A model generated the notes under the pieces. That model was not told the origin of the DNA and did no database searches. It saw only the letters and a program-made list of their open reading frames with translations. Both the position numbers and the translations under genes were made by a program. This document shows, one piece after another, positions 38,077-47,242 of a stretch of 64,000 bases of DNA. Every line of letters starts with the position of its first letter. The first letter of the stretch is position 1. Origin of the DNA: Sphingopyxis witflariensis (lineage in GTDB: Bacteria; Pseudomonadota; Alphaproteobacteria; Sphingomonadales; Sphingomonadaceae); contig NZ_NISJ01000004.1 of the NCBI RefSeq assembly GCF_002205635.1, positions 124,001-188,000 of the forward strand. The letters are read 5' to 3'.

Positions 38077-38583
38077 TCAACGTTCGCCCTGGAGCAGGCC
38101 GCGTTCGGCGATGCGGGCCACCACCGCGTCGCGCACGACCGGAGTCACGAATTTGCGGATATCGCCGCCGAAAATCGCGATTTCCTTCACCAGCCGCGAC
38201 GCGATCGGCTGCAATCCGACATCGGCCATCAGGAAGACGGTTTCGATGCGGTCGTTGAGCTTCTGGTTCATCCCCGCCATCTGATACTCATATTCGAAAT
38301 CGGCGACGGCACGCAGTCCGCGTACGATGACGCTCGCGCCCTCGCGCTCGGCAAAGTCCATCAGCAGCGAATTAAACCCCACGACGCGAATATCGCCGTC
38401 GATCGTCGCGACTTCACTCTGCACCATCGCGATGCGTTCCTCGTCATCGAACATCGGCGATTTGGTGATGTTGGTGGTGACCCCGACCACCAGCCGGTCG
38501 ACCAGCTTCGCGCCGCGACGGATGATATCCATATGCCCGAGCGTGATCGGGTCGAACGTTCCGGGATAAACCCCAATGCGCAT
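38077..38583 (-). CDS. coaD: Pantetheine-phosphate adenylyltransferase
   Basis: A 168-residue nucleotidyltransferase making dephospho-CoA from 4'-phosphopantetheine and ATP. The N-terminus IGVYPGTFDPITLGHMDI has the TxGH motif; VIVRGLRAVADFEYEYQMAGMNQKL and the C-terminal IASRLVKEIAIFGGDI (the ISSxxVRE equivalent) follow. Its ATG overlaps the ispA stop (TGATG). Confidence 0.96.
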   Translation of the reverse strand: MRIGVYPGTFDPITLGHMDIIRRGAKLVDRLVVGVTTNITKSPMFDDEERIAMVQSEVATIDGDIRVVGFNSLLMDFAEREGASVIVRGLRAVADFEYEYQMAGMNQKLNDRIETVFLMADVGLQPIASRLVKEIAIFGGDIRKFVTPVVRDAVVARIAERGLLQGER

Positions 38584-39506
38584 CAACGGTCCCTTTCCAC
38601 CACATAATAGGCGATAGCCCGAAGCAGCGCCGCTTCTTCGCCGAAGCCCGCCAGATGCGCGATCGCCTGATCGACCAGCATGGTCGCCTGTTCGCGCGCG
38701 CGCTCGATCCCCATCAGGGTGACGAAGGTCGCCTTGCCCGCGGCGTCATCCTTGTGCAGCGCCTTGCCCGCCAACGCCTCGTCGCCCTCGACATCCATGA
38801 TGTCGTCGGCGATCTGGAAAGCGAGGCCGATGTCGCGCGCATAGGCCCGCAGCGGCCGCCGACCTTCGGCAGGAATCCGTCCAAGGATCGCGCCCGCCTC
38901 GACCGAAAAGGCGATCAATGCACCGGTCTTGAGCTGTTGCAGCCGCGTCACCGTCGGCAGGTCGAAATGCGACGTCTCGGCGGCGAGGTCCATCATCTGG
39001 CCGCCCGCCATCCCCGCGGGGCCCGCCGCGCGCGCCAGTTCGAGTACCAGCTCACCGCGCACAAAGGGATCGCCGTGGGTCGCGGGGTCGCACAGCCATT
39101 CAAACGCCAGCGCGTGGAGCGAATCCCCCGCAAGTACCGCCGTGGCTTCGTCGAACGCGCGATGCACCGTCGGCTTGCCGCGGCGTATATCATCATCGTC
39201 CATGCACGGCAGATCATCGTGAATCAGCGAATAGACATGCATCGCCTCGACCGCCGCACCGACCTGCAGCGACGAGCTGCGATCGACATGGAACAGGTCC
39301 CCCGCCGCGCGAACGAGCAGCGGGCGCAGCCGCTTGCCGCCAGCGATCGCGGCATGGCGCATCGCTTGATAAAGTCGCTCTCGCGGATCGGCCGGGACCG
39401 TCAGATGTTGTTCGAACAGGCGGTCGATGCCGACCACGACCTCGGCCTGCGCCGTATCGAGCAGATGGGCCGAACCACCCCGATCACCATCAACGGACGC
39501 CGCCAT
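38583..39506 (-). CDS. ispA: Farnesyl diphosphate synthase (polyprenyl synthetase)
   Basis: A 307-residue prenyltransferase with both Asp-rich motifs: DDLPCMDDDDIRRG (first) and FQIADDIMDVEGDEA (second). GGKRLRPLLVRAAGDL is upstream. It condenses IPP with DMAPP and GPP to make FPP. The start at 39506 gives a four-base gap after the xseB stop. The isoprenoid chain feeds ubiquinone and carotenoids. Confidence 0.93.
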   Translation of the reverse strand: MAASVDGDRGGSAHLLDTAQAEVVVGIDRLFEQHLTVPADPRERLYQAMRHAAIAGGKRLRPLLVRAAGDLFHVDRSSSLQVGAAVEAMHVYSLIHDDLPCMDDDDIRRGKPTVHRAFDEATAVLAGDSLHALAFEWLCDPATHGDPFVRGELVLELARAAGPAGMAGGQMMDLAAETSHFDLPTVTRLQQLKTGALIAFSVEAGAILGRIPAEGRRPLRAYARDIGLAFQIADDIMDVEGDEALAGKALHKDDAAGKATFVTLMGIERAREQATMLVDQAIAHLAGFGEEAALLRAIAYYVVERDR

Positions 39507-39510
39507 CGGT

Positions 39511-39774
39511 TCAGCTTTCGCCGAAAGGCGTGGTTCCCGCCGGCTGACCGTCGGCATTCAGGCTGACCTGTTCGATGCGCGCCTGCGCTGCGGCAAGCCG
39601 CGCCTCGCAATGCGTGCGCAGCGCGTGGCCGCGTTCGTACAGCGCCACCGATTCCTCGAGGCTGACGTCGCCGCTTTCCAGTCGCCGCACGATCGATTCG
39701 AGCTCGCCCATCGCGGCCTCGAAAGACAAGGAGGCGATGGCGGGGGCGGCAGGCGTTTCGGCAGTGTCTGTCAT
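39511..39774 (-). CDS. xseB: Exodeoxyribonuclease VII small subunit
   Basis: An 87-residue helical protein with the XseB signature LSFEAAMGELESIVRRLESGDVSLEESVALYERGHALRTHCEARLAAAQARIEQV. It binds the XseA large subunit, which cuts single-stranded DNA from either end; xseA is not in the window. The start at 39774 gives the usual short N-terminus. First gene of the ispA-coaD run. Confidence 0.95.
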   Translation of the reverse strand: MTDTAETPAAPAIASLSFEAAMGELESIVRRLESGDVSLEESVALYERGHALRTHCEARLAAAQARIEQVSLNADGQPAGTTPFGES

Positions 39775-39846
39775 CCCCCTGCTTTGGCCTTTTCGCCCCC
39801 TTGCGGTCAAGCTTGACGTGGCCTGACGCAGCGATAGGCTCCGCCC

Positions 39847-40509
39847 ATGTTCATCGGCCATTTCGCACCGGCGCTCGTTGCTGCCGCACGGCCGCAGGCA
39901 GCGGGACTAGGAACCCTGTTCGTCGCGGCGCAGCTCGTCGACATCGGCTTTGCCGCGCTGCTGATCCCGGGAATCGAGGCGATGCGCATCGTCCCCGGCA
40001 TCACCGCGATGAACCCGATGGACCTGTACCGCATGCCCTATACGCACAGCCTCGCCGGGGCTTTGCTCTGGAGCTTGCTGTTCGGCGCGCTCGTATGGAT
40101 CGCAACGCGGCGCCGCGCCGCCGCGATCGGCGCCGCGCTCGTCGTCGTCTCACACTGGTTCATCGACCTGCCCGTCCACATCCCCGACCTCACCCTGTTC
40201 GGCGCCCCGCCGAAACTGGGACTCGGGCTGTGGAATCACCCCGCGATCGCGATGCCGCTGGAGGCCGCAATGACCGGCGGCGCCCTTTTCTATTATAAAA
40301 TACGAACACGGGCGCCCGCAGGCGACGCGCGCCTCTGGATCTTGGTCGCCCTGCTCACCCTGGTTCAGGCGATCGACTGGTTCGGCCCCAAACAGCCAAC
40401 CTATTCGCTCGCCATCCCGGCGGCGATGCTCGGCGCCTATGGCATACTCGCGCTGACCGCGGCGTGGGCCGGCGCGAATCGCCAACTCATCCCCCCCGCG
40501 GCCACCTGA
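39847..40509 (+). CDS. Membrane protein, YdjM/metal-dependent-hydrolase-like
   Basis: A 220-residue polytopic membrane protein with five to six hydrophobic helices. The start MFIGHFAPALVAAA, the motif PYTHSLAGALLWSLLFGALV and VVSHWFIDLPVHIPDL resemble the His/Asp pattern of the YdjM/PF04307 membrane-bound hydrolase family, though the match is weak. Divergent from xseB. Function not established. Confidence 0.65.
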   Translation: MFIGHFAPALVAAARPQAAGLGTLFVAAQLVDIGFAALLIPGIEAMRIVPGITAMNPMDLYRMPYTHSLAGALLWSLLFGALVWIATRRRAAAIGAALVVVSHWFIDLPVHIPDLTLFGAPPKLGLGLWNHPAIAMPLEAAMTGGALFYYKIRTRAPAGDARLWILVALLTLVQAIDWFGPKQPTYSLAIPAAMLGAYGILALTAAWAGANRQLIPPAAT

Positions 40510-40641
40510 ACGACATCGCTTCAGCGCAATCACGTTTCCATTTTTTGCAATTGTCGGCGCCCCATCAGCGAGCCATGCTGCACCGCACAATAACGAGAGG
40601 GCTTAAAGGCAAGTATTGTTCTCAAAACAAGGACTTGCATC

Positions 40642-40941
40642 ATGAAAACGGCGTTTCTTCTTTCGGCACTCACCCTGTTTGTGGCCGCACCCGCCATCGC
40701 CCAGACGGGCGACAGCTCGGCGCGGCGCTTCGAACATGACGGCAATATCTACAGCTACACCGTCACCCGGGTCGGCGATTCGCGCGTGATCAGCGGGATC
40801 GACGAACGCACCGGAAAGCCCTTCCGGTTGCGCGTCGGTGAGCGCCGCGTCCGCGGTACCGTAGGCACCCAGCAGGTCGATTTCGCCCTGCGCGACGTCA
40901 AACCGCTCACCGGTCCCGCGACGGTCCTCGCCGCGCGCTGA
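40642..40941 (+). CDS. Secreted hypothetical protein
   Basis: A 99-residue protein with a signal peptide (MKTAFLLSALTLFVAAPAIA-Q). The mature part, RRFEHDGNIYSYTVTRVGDSRVISGIDERTGKPFRLRVGERRVRG, looks like a small beta-rich domain; no family recognised. A hairpin follows the stop. Function unknown. Confidence 0.75.
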   Translation: MKTAFLLSALTLFVAAPAIAQTGDSSARRFEHDGNIYSYTVTRVGDSRVISGIDERTGKPFRLRVGERRVRGTVGTQQVDFALRDVKPLTGPATVLAAR

Positions 40942-40958
40942 CACCCAAAGCCGGATTC

Positions 40959-40995
40959 AGACCCCATATTGCCCAAAAAGGGCTTCATGGGGTCT
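40959..40995. other. Hairpin between secreted-protein gene and purL
   Basis: AGACCCCAT ... ATGGGGTCT with an inner GCCC-AAAAA-GGGC stem gives a strong two-part hairpin, 34 bases before the purL ATG. No T-run follows on either strand, so it may be a transcription barrier or an untranslated-leader element. Confidence 0.6.
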
Positions 40996-41029
40996 GTTCC
41001 TATCGCGCGCACGCGGCTAAAGGCGCGCC

Positions 41030-43273
41030 ATGACCCAGAACACATCCGCCATCACCCCCGAGATCGTCGCCGAGCACGGGCTGTCACCTGAAGAATATGA
41101 GCGTGTGCTGCACGCCATCGGGCGCGAACCCAATCTCGTCGAGCTCGGCATCTTCTCGGTAATGTGGTCGGAGCATTGCAGCTATAAAAGCTCGCGCCTC
41201 CATTTGAAGAAATTGCCGACCGAGGCGCCCTGGGTGATCTGCGGTCCCGGCGAAAATGCCGGCGTGATCGACATTGGCGAAGGCGCCGACGGCAAGAAGC
41301 TCGCCGCGATCTTCAAGATGGAGAGCCACAACCACCCGTCGTACATCGAACCCTATCAGGGCGCGGCGACCGGGGTCGGCGGCATCCTGCGCGACGTCTT
41401 CACCATGGGCGCGCGCCCAGTCGCCAACCTTAACGCGCTGCGTTTCGGCCGCCCCGACCATCCGAAGATGAAGCACCTCATCTCGGGCGTCGTCCACGGC
41501 ATTGGCGGCTACGGAAATTGCGTCGGCGTTCCGACCGTCGGCGGCGAGGTCAATTTCCACAAGGCCTATGACGGCAATATCCTCGTCAACGCGATGACCG
41601 TCGGAGTCGCCGAACAGGACAAGATCTTCTATTCGGCCGCATCGGGCATCGGCAATCCGATCGTCTATGTCGGCTCGAAGACCGGCCGCGACGGCATCCA
41701 TGGTGCGACCATGGCAAGCGCGGACTTCGGCGAGGATGCCGAGGAAAAGCGCCCGACCGTTCAGGTCGGCGACCCCTTCACCGAAAAACTGCTGATCGAG
41801 GCGTGCCTCGAGCTGATGGCGTCCGACGCGATCGTCGCGATTCAGGACATGGGCGCCGCGGGCCTCACCTCCTCGTCGGTCGAAATGGCGTCGAAGGGCG
41901 GCGTCGGTCTCCATCTCAAGATGGACGATGTGCCGCAGCGCGAAGCCAATATGACCACCTATGAAATGATGCTGTCCGAATCGCAGGAACGCATGCTGAT
42001 GGTGCTCAAGCCCGGCAAGGAAGATTTTGCCAAGGCGATCTTCGAGAAATGGGAACTCGACTTCGCGGTCATCGGCACCGTCACCGACACCGGCCGCATG
42101 GTGCTCGAACATCATGGCGAGATCGTCTGCGACATTCCGCTCGGCCCGCTCGCCGACGACGCACCGCTCTATGATCGCCCGCATGTGCCGACCCCGAAAC
42201 AGCCCGCGTTGACCAATGTTCCCGAAACCACCGACGTCGCGGCCGACCTCAAGACATTGATGGGGACCCCCGACATCGCCAGCCGCCGCTGGATCTGGGA
42301 ACAATATGACAGCCAGGTCGGCGGCGACACGGTGCAGATCGGCGGCGACGCCGCGCTCGTTCGCATCCACGGCACCAGCCGCGCGCTCGCCATGTCGACC
42401 GACTGCACCCCGCGCTATTGCTACGCCGACCCCGTCGAGGGCGGCAAGCAGGCGGTGGCCGAGACCTGGCGCAACATCAGCGCGGTCGGCGCGACCCCGC
42501 TCGCGATCACCAACTGCCTCAACTTCGCCAACCCGCAACGCCCCGAAATCATGGGCCAGATTGTCGGCTGCCTCGACGGCATGGCGCAGGCGTGCATCGC
42601 GCTCGACTATCCGATCGTCTCGGGTAACGTCAGCCTCTACAATGAGTCCAAAGCGACCGGCGGCGGCAGCGCGATCCTGCCGACCCCCGCGATCGGCGGC
42701 GTCGGCGTGATCGAGGATCTCGGTAAAGCAGTCGGCATCGGCTTCAAGCGTACCGGCGACATCGTCCTCGCGGTCGGCGAACGCGCCGGCCATCTCGGCC
42801 AGTCGGTGTGGCTGCGCGAAATCCACGGCCGCGAAGAAGGCCCGCCGCCGCCCGTCGATCTGAAGGCCGAACGCCGCACCGGCGACTTCATCCGCCACGC
42901 GATCAACGCCGGCTGGATCACCGCCTGCCACGACGTCTCCGACGGCGGCGTCGCGGTGACCCTCGCCGAGATGGCGCTGAAGTCCGACATCGGCGTGATG
43001 GTCAGCGAAGAACAGCCCTTCGGCATCGCCGAGAGCTTCTTTGGCGAAGATCAGGGCCTGTATCTGGTCACCGTCTGCGACACCTGCCTCGCCGACTTCC
43101 TCGACGCCGCGGGCCGCGCCGACGTTCCGGTCGATCCGATCGGCCGCACGATCAAGGACCGCATCGTCTTCGAACTGCCCGAGAGCGACCATAGCGTGAC
43201 GCTGGCGGAACTGCGCGCCGCGCACGAAGGCTTCTTCCCGGCACTGATGGGGGCCGACGCCGCGCTGGCTTAA
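41030..43273 (+). CDS. purL: Phosphoribosylformylglycinamidine synthase subunit PurL
   Basis: A 747-residue ATP-dependent amidotransferase subunit that makes FGAM in purine synthesis. It is the small (Bacillus-type) PurL that works with separate PurQ and PurS; its length fits. Motifs: [62 protein letters not shown], and [19 protein letters not shown]. purQ and purS are not adjacent. The ATG at 41030 gives [19 protein letters not shown]. Confidence 0.97.
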   Translation: MTQNTSAITPEIVAEHGLSPEEYERVLHAIGREPNLVELGIFSVMWSEHCSYKSSRLHLKKLPTEAPWVICGPGENAGVIDIGEGADGKKLAAIFKMESHNHPSYIEPYQGAATGVGGILRDVFTMGARPVANLNALRFGRPDHPKMKHLISGVVHGIGGYGNCVGVPTVGGEVNFHKAYDGNILVNAMTVGVAEQDKIFYSAASGIGNPIVYVGSKTGRDGIHGATMASADFGEDAEEKRPTVQVGDPFTEKLLIEACLELMASDAIVAIQDMGAAGLTSSSVEMASKGGVGLHLKMDDVPQREANMTTYEMMLSESQERMLMVLKPGKEDFAKAIFEKWELDFAVIGTVTDTGRMVLEHHGEIVCDIPLGPLADDAPLYDRPHVPTPKQPALTNVPETTDVAADLKTLMGTPDIASRRWIWEQYDSQVGGDTVQIGGDAALVRIHGTSRALAMSTDCTPRYCYADPVEGGKQAVAETWRNISAVGATPLAITNCLNFANPQRPEIMGQIVGCLDGMAQACIALDYPIVSGNVSLYNESKATGGGSAILPTPAIGGVGVIEDLGKAVGIGFKRTGDIVLAVGERAGHLGQSVWLREIHGREEGPPPPVDLKAERRTGDFIRHAINAGWITACHDVSDGGVAVTLAEMALKSDIGVMVSEEQPFGIAESFFGEDQGLYLVTVCDTCLADFLDAAGRADVPVDPIGRTIKDRIVFELPESDHSVTLAELRAAHEGFFPALMGADAALA

Positions 43274-43280
43274 CGACACT

Positions 43281-43379
43281 CGTCATTGCGAGCGGAGCGA
43301 AGCAATCTCCAGCTATCAACCTTGCGCAAGGCCGATGGCTGGAGATTGCCGCGTCGCCTTCGGCTCCTCGCAATGACGA
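43281..43379. repeat. Intergenic repeat family A, copy 4
   Basis: CGTCATTGCGAGCGGAGCGA on the left, CCTCGCAATGACGA on the right, with AGCAATCTCCAGC and GCTGGAGATTGCC arms, immediately after the purL stop. Confidence 0.85.
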
Positions 43380-43455
43380 TGTAAATCAACGCCGTTCCGA
43401 TCTAGAGTGTCCCGAATGATCGCAATCGTCGGGTAGCGCTGAAAGGGATAAGCCA

Positions 43456-44196
43456 ATGAGCATCCATGTCGGAATCGGCGGCTGGACTTTCGAACCATGG
43501 CGCGGGACTTTCTACCCGCCCAAACACCCCCAAAAGCGCGAACTCGAATATGCCGGTCAGCATCTGACCGGGATCGAAATCAACGGCACCTATTATGGCA
43601 GCCAGAAACCCGAAACCTTCGCCAGCTGGGCCGCCGCCGTTCCCGACGGCTTCCAATTCAGCGTCAAGGCATCGCGCTTTGCGACCAACCGCAAAATCCT
43701 CGCCGACGGCGCCGGATCGATCGAGAAATTCCTGACGCAGGGGCTGACGCGGCTCGGCGACCGCTTGGGGCCGATCCTCTGGCAATTCATGGCGACGAAG
43801 AAATTCGAACGCGACGATTTCGCCGCCTTCCTCGACCTGCTTCCCGAAACGCAGGACGGCCTGCCGCTCCGCCACGCGCTCGAGGTGCGCCACGAAAGTT
43901 TCCGCGACACGGCCTTCATCGACTTAGCGCGCGAGCGGAATATGGCGATCGTCTTCGCCGACAGCGACGAATTTCCGTGCATCGACGAACAAACCGCCGA
44001 CTTCACCTATGCGCGGCTCCAGCGGTCGCAGGAGGAGGTCGAGACCGGCTATGACGACAAGATGCTCGACGCTTGGGCGAAGCAGGCGCGCGACTGGGCG
44101 CAGGGCGACCGCGACGTCTATCTCTTCTTCATATCGGGCGCGAAGATCCGCAACCCGGCGGCCGCACAGGCGATGATCGTGAAGTTGGCGGAATGA
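43456..44196 (+). CDS. DUF72 domain-containing protein
   Basis: A 246-residue TIM-barrel protein of the YecE/DUF72 family. The typical opening VGIGGWTFEPWRGTFYPP and EINGTYYGSQKPETFASWAAAVPDGFQFSVKASRF are present; RLGDRLGPILWQFM and the late VYLFFISGAKIRNPAAA also fit. No enzymatic activity has been firmly assigned to the family. Single gene flanked by repeats on both sides. Confidence 0.9.
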   Translation: MSIHVGIGGWTFEPWRGTFYPPKHPQKRELEYAGQHLTGIEINGTYYGSQKPETFASWAAAVPDGFQFSVKASRFATNRKILADGAGSIEKFLTQGLTRLGDRLGPILWQFMATKKFERDDFAAFLDLLPETQDGLPLRHALEVRHESFRDTAFIDLARERNMAIVFADSDEFPCIDEQTADFTYARLQRSQEEVETGYDDKMLDAWAKQARDWAQGDRDVYLFFISGAKIRNPAAAQAMIVKLAE

Positions 44197-44198
44197 CG

Positions 44199-44325
44199 AT
44201 CCTCCCTGTCGCGCAGCGATGGGGAGGTGGCAGCGCGGAGCGCTGACGAAGGGGCAATAACGTGGCCCCTCCACCATCCGCTGCGCGGACGGTCCCCCTC
44301 CCCACGCCTACGGCGCAGGGAGGAT
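44199..44325. repeat. Long intergenic repeat family B, copy 2 (inverted)
   Basis: ATCCTCCCTGTCGCGCAGCG ... GGCGCAGGGAGGAT. Its internal order (GGGGAGGTGGCAGCGCGGAG, then CCCCTCCACCATC) matches the reverse complement of 18282-18418, so the two copies are inverted relative to one another. Confidence 0.85.
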
Positions 44326-44332
44326 CTTTGGC

Positions 44333-45112
44333 TCACGCCATCGCGGCCTTTGCCGCGAGGAAGTTATACGGATCGATCCCGCGGCTCCGATACGCGCGGT
44401 GCGCTTCCTCATATAGCGTCGGCTTTACGATCCCGAGGCGCGCGCGCGCGGCTTCGAGCGGTTCGGCGAGCAGCGCGCGAATGTCCTGCTCGATGATCGC
44501 CTGCGATGCCTTGCCGTTGCGCTGCCCCTGGCGGATCGCGCCCATCACCGGCGCGTCGCTCTTGATCCCGCGTTTCACTTCAAAGCCGCCCGCATAGGCG
44601 ATGAAGAAATTGCCGTAATTGCCCGTCTGGCCATAGGTGAAGCCAAGCACGCACTGTTCGCCCAGCGCATCGCGGCCATAGCCGGTCAAGATGTGGAACA
44701 GGTCGTGCGTGTCGCGCAGGCGGTTGCTGTACCATTGCACCTGATCGTCATATTGCGGGCGGCCCATCTTGTCGCTCTCGGCGACGAGGCCCGCCGCCGA
44801 CAGGCCTTCGCGGCGCATGAAGGTGACATAGGCATGGCCGACGCTGCCTTCGGGCAGTTGGTCGATCCACGCGTGATCGTCGAGCAGGTCGGGAAGATAA
44901 GGTTCGCTCGCCATCAGCCGCTGCCCCTTTTCGCTTTCGATAAAGGCCCGCGCATCGTCCAGAAAGCCCTTGCGCGGCAGATTCTCAAAAATGTGGAAGA
45001 CCTGTTCGGTATCTTCCTTATCCTTGATGAGCTTGCGAAAATGCGCGAGCGCTTTGAACGGGCGAAATTTCGCGGGCTTGCGATCGGGATGCGAAAAGAT
45101 GGTGGGGGTCAT
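44333..45112 (-). CDS. coq4: Coq4-family ubiquinone biosynthesis protein
   Basis: About 259 residues. The family metal-ligand motif HDLFHILTGYGRDALGE (HDxxHxxxGxG-x(8)E pattern) is intact near the middle, with FNLPRKGFLDDARAFIESEKGQRLMA upstream and GFEVKRGIKSDAPVMGAIRQGQRNGKAS. Coq4 helps assemble the coenzyme Q synthesis complex and in some bacteria catalyses ring decarboxylation-hydroxylation. The start at 45112 is the Met before TPTIFSHPDRKPAKF; an earlier Met at 45133 is possible. Divergent from the DUF418 gene. Confidence 0.87.
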   Translation of the reverse strand: MTPTIFSHPDRKPAKFRPFKALAHFRKLIKDKEDTEQVFHIFENLPRKGFLDDARAFIESEKGQRLMASEPYLPDLLDDHAWIDQLPEGSVGHAYVTFMRREGLSAAGLVAESDKMGRPQYDDQVQWYSNRLRDTHDLFHILTGYGRDALGEQCVLGFTYGQTGNYGNFFIAYAGGFEVKRGIKSDAPVMGAIRQGQRNGKASQAIIEQDIRALLAEPLEAARARLGIVKPTLYEEAHRAYRSRGIDPYNFLAAKAAMA

Positions 45113-45241
45113 TGGGGGGCTCCGACGAATCATGCGATGACGTTGATTTAGCACTACTGACACAAATGTCAATAATGCTTTAACGGGCTGGACCGCGCCA
45201 AGGCCATACTGTTATATCTTCACAACACAGCAAGGGACGAT

Positions 45242-46492
45242 ATGGGCGAATACACAGAAGTTGCGACGCCCCGGCTCATTACCCTCGATGCGCTGCGCGG
45301 CTTTGCCGTGATGGGCATATTGGCGATGAACATCGTCGCGTTCGCCATGCCCGAAATGGCCTATATCACCCCTCGCGCCTATGCAGGCGAAACACCGTCC
45401 GACCTCGCGGCGTGGGCGCTGGGCTTCATCCTCTTCGACGGCAAGATGCGCGGACTCTTCTCGATCCTGTTCGGAGCGAGCATGCTGCTCATTATCGACC
45501 GCGCCGAGGCGTCGGGGCGGGACCCGGCATCGGTTCACTATCGCCGCATGGCGTGGCTCGCGGTTTTCGGCTTCTGCCATTATGCCTTCATCTGGTGGGG
45601 CGACATCCTGTTCCTCTACGCCGCCGTCGGCTGTGTCGCCTTCCGCTTTCGCGACTGGGAGGCGCGCCGCCTGATCATATGGGCGATCGGCCTGTTCACT
45701 CTCGGCGTCGCCATCATGACGATGGCCTTCGGGGCGCAGCTCGCCGCTGTGCGCGCCGCCGACACCGCTTCGTCATCAACCGAGCTGGTCGAGGCGGGCC
45801 GTGCGATCCGCGCCGAATATGCCAGTATGAACGAAGGCGTCGCCACGGAACTCGCCCTCTATCGTGGCGGCTACCTCCCCATCCTGGCCGAGCGCCTCGA
45901 CAAGGCGGACAGTCCGCTCATCATGCTGGTGATGAATTTCCTCGAAACCCTGCCCTTGATGATGATCGGCATGGCCCTGTTTCGAAATGGCTTCCTCACT
46001 GGCGCCTGGAGCAGAGCCGATTACCGGCGCGTGGCGCGGCACTGGTTGCCGCCCGGACTGCTGCTCACCTTGCTGGTGACATGGGTCCAGTGGCGTTCAG
46101 GCTTCGACAATCTGGTCGCGATCAACGCCTTTCTCGCCTGGGCAGCGCCGGGGCGCCTGATGATGACCATCGGCTATGCTGCGCTGTTCGTATTGCTGAT
46201 CCAACGCTACGCCAGCGGCACGGGCATGGCGCGCGTCGCAGCGGCAGGCCGCATGGCCTTTTCCAACTATATCGGCACCAGCATCGTGATGACGAGCATC
46301 TTCTACGGCTATGGTCTGGGGCTGTTCGGGTCGGTCGACCGGATGACGCTCTATCTGTTCGTTATCGGCGGCGCGGCGGCGATGCTGCTGTGGTCGAAAC
46401 CTTGGCTCGACCGCTTCCTTTATGGACCGCTCGAATGGCTATGGCGCAGTCTTGCGAGAAGGTCGCTCCAGCCGATGCGCCGCACGGCCTAG
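45242..46492 (+). CDS. DUF418 domain-containing membrane protein
   Basis: A 416-residue polytopic inner-membrane protein with about nine hydrophobic helices. It opens LITLDALRGFAVMGILAMNIVAFAMP, the typical start of the YeiB/DUF418 family, and ends with LYLFVIGGAAAMLLWSKPWLDRFLYGPLEWLWRSLARRS, the conserved C-terminal GPLEWLWR. Members resemble acyltransferase-3 proteins; the role is unknown. Its stop overlaps that of the Hpt gene on the opposite strand by four bases. Confidence 0.9.
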   Translation: MGEYTEVATPRLITLDALRGFAVMGILAMNIVAFAMPEMAYITPRAYAGETPSDLAAWALGFILFDGKMRGLFSILFGASMLLIIDRAEASGRDPASVHYRRMAWLAVFGFCHYAFIWWGDILFLYAAVGCVAFRFRDWEARRLIIWAIGLFTLGVAIMTMAFGAQLAAVRAADTASSSTELVEAGRAIRAEYASMNEGVATELALYRGGYLPILAERLDKADSPLIMLVMNFLETLPLMMIGMALFRNGFLTGAWSRADYRRVARHWLPPGLLLTLLVTWVQWRSGFDNLVAINAFLAWAAPGRLMMTIGYAALFVLLIQRYASGTGMARVAAAGRMAFSNYIGTSIVMTSIFYGYGLGLFGSVDRMTLYLFVIGGAAAMLLWSKPWLDRFLYGPLEWLWRSLARRSLQPMRRTA

Positions 46493-46893
46493 AAGCCGAC
46501 GGCGCTACCGACACCGGGGGTACGCCGCTGGACCAGCGGATTGGCCTCGCGCTCGAGCGCGCCCAGCGTTTCCTCGAACAGCGGGCGCAGTGTCACGACA
46601 CGCGGCAGATATTCCTCGGGGCTGGTCTGACTTTCGATACAATGGCGCGCGAACACCTCAATATCTTCGGCGAGCGCGCCCAATTTTTCGGCACCAAATT
46701 GGCGCGCTTCGCTTTTCAGCGTATGCGCCGGCATGACGAGTCCGCGCGCGTCGCGCGCGCGCATGGCATCCTCGATGGCGGCGACCGACTTGGTCCCGTC
46801 TTCGCGAAAATAGCCCAGAATTCGCACAAATGCGGCACCCAATTGGGTGCGCGTCGCGCGAAATTCATCCCAATCGACCAGGATTTCGTCCAA
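46489..46893 (-). CDS. Hpt domain-containing phosphotransfer protein
   Basis: A 134-residue four-helix Hpt protein. The phosphoacceptor histidine is in PAHTLKSEARQFGAEKLGALAEDIE, and FVRILGYFREDGTKSVAAIEDAM is the preceding helix. It would pass a phosphate between a hybrid histidine kinase and a response regulator; no kinase is nearby, so it is a free-standing phosphorelay element such as seen for ChpT-like or stress-response pathways in alphaproteobacteria. Convergent with the DUF418 gene. Confidence 0.82.
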   Translation of the reverse strand: MDEILVDWDEFRATRTQLGAAFVRILGYFREDGTKSVAAIEDAMRARDARGLVMPAHTLKSEARQFGAEKLGALAEDIEVFARHCIESQTSPEEYLPRVVTLRPLFEETLGALEREANPLVQRRTPGVGSAVGF

Positions 46894-47008
46894 TGTTCCG
46901 TCCCTTGGTGTGCAATTTGGTCAGTGGTCCCCAGCCACCCCTGCCCCAAAGACGGTAAAAAAGACGTTACGCCGCCCAGCTATACCAACAAAAATGCGTC
47001 ATTTCGGG

Positions 47009-47242
47009 TCAGCCGCGGCGGACCCGCCACTGCTCCGCGCCGCCTGCGGCCGGTTCGGCCTCCACCTGCCAGCCATGCTCGCTTGCCAACGCCGCAACCT
47101 CGCGTCCCGCCTGGGGGTCATCGGCAATCAGCAGGACGTGCGGCGCATCGCGCATCGCGCGCGCCAATCGGAGTGCCGGCCACGGGCAACGCATGCCGCG
47201 CGCGTCGACGACCCGCGCGCCTTCGGCGTCAGGCGTCGTCAT
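47009..47242 (-). CDS. TusA-like sulfurtransferase family protein
   Basis: A 77-residue protein with the SirA/TusA motif DARGMRCPWPALRLARAM: the reactive Cys and CPxP (here CPWP) helix cap. It relays sulfur in tRNA thiolation or related pathways. The start overlaps the der stop (ATGA), so it is the last gene of the bamB-der unit; whether it is the true TusA is uncertain. Confidence 0.85.
   Translation of the reverse strand: MTTPDAEGARVVDARGMRCPWPALRLARAMRDAPHVLLIADDPQAGREVAALASEHGWQVEAEPAAGGAEQWRVRRG

Noticed and set aside
41084-43279. A 731-codon reverse frame opposite purL
   Set aside because: Complement of purL; composition and absence of domains mark it as a shadow.
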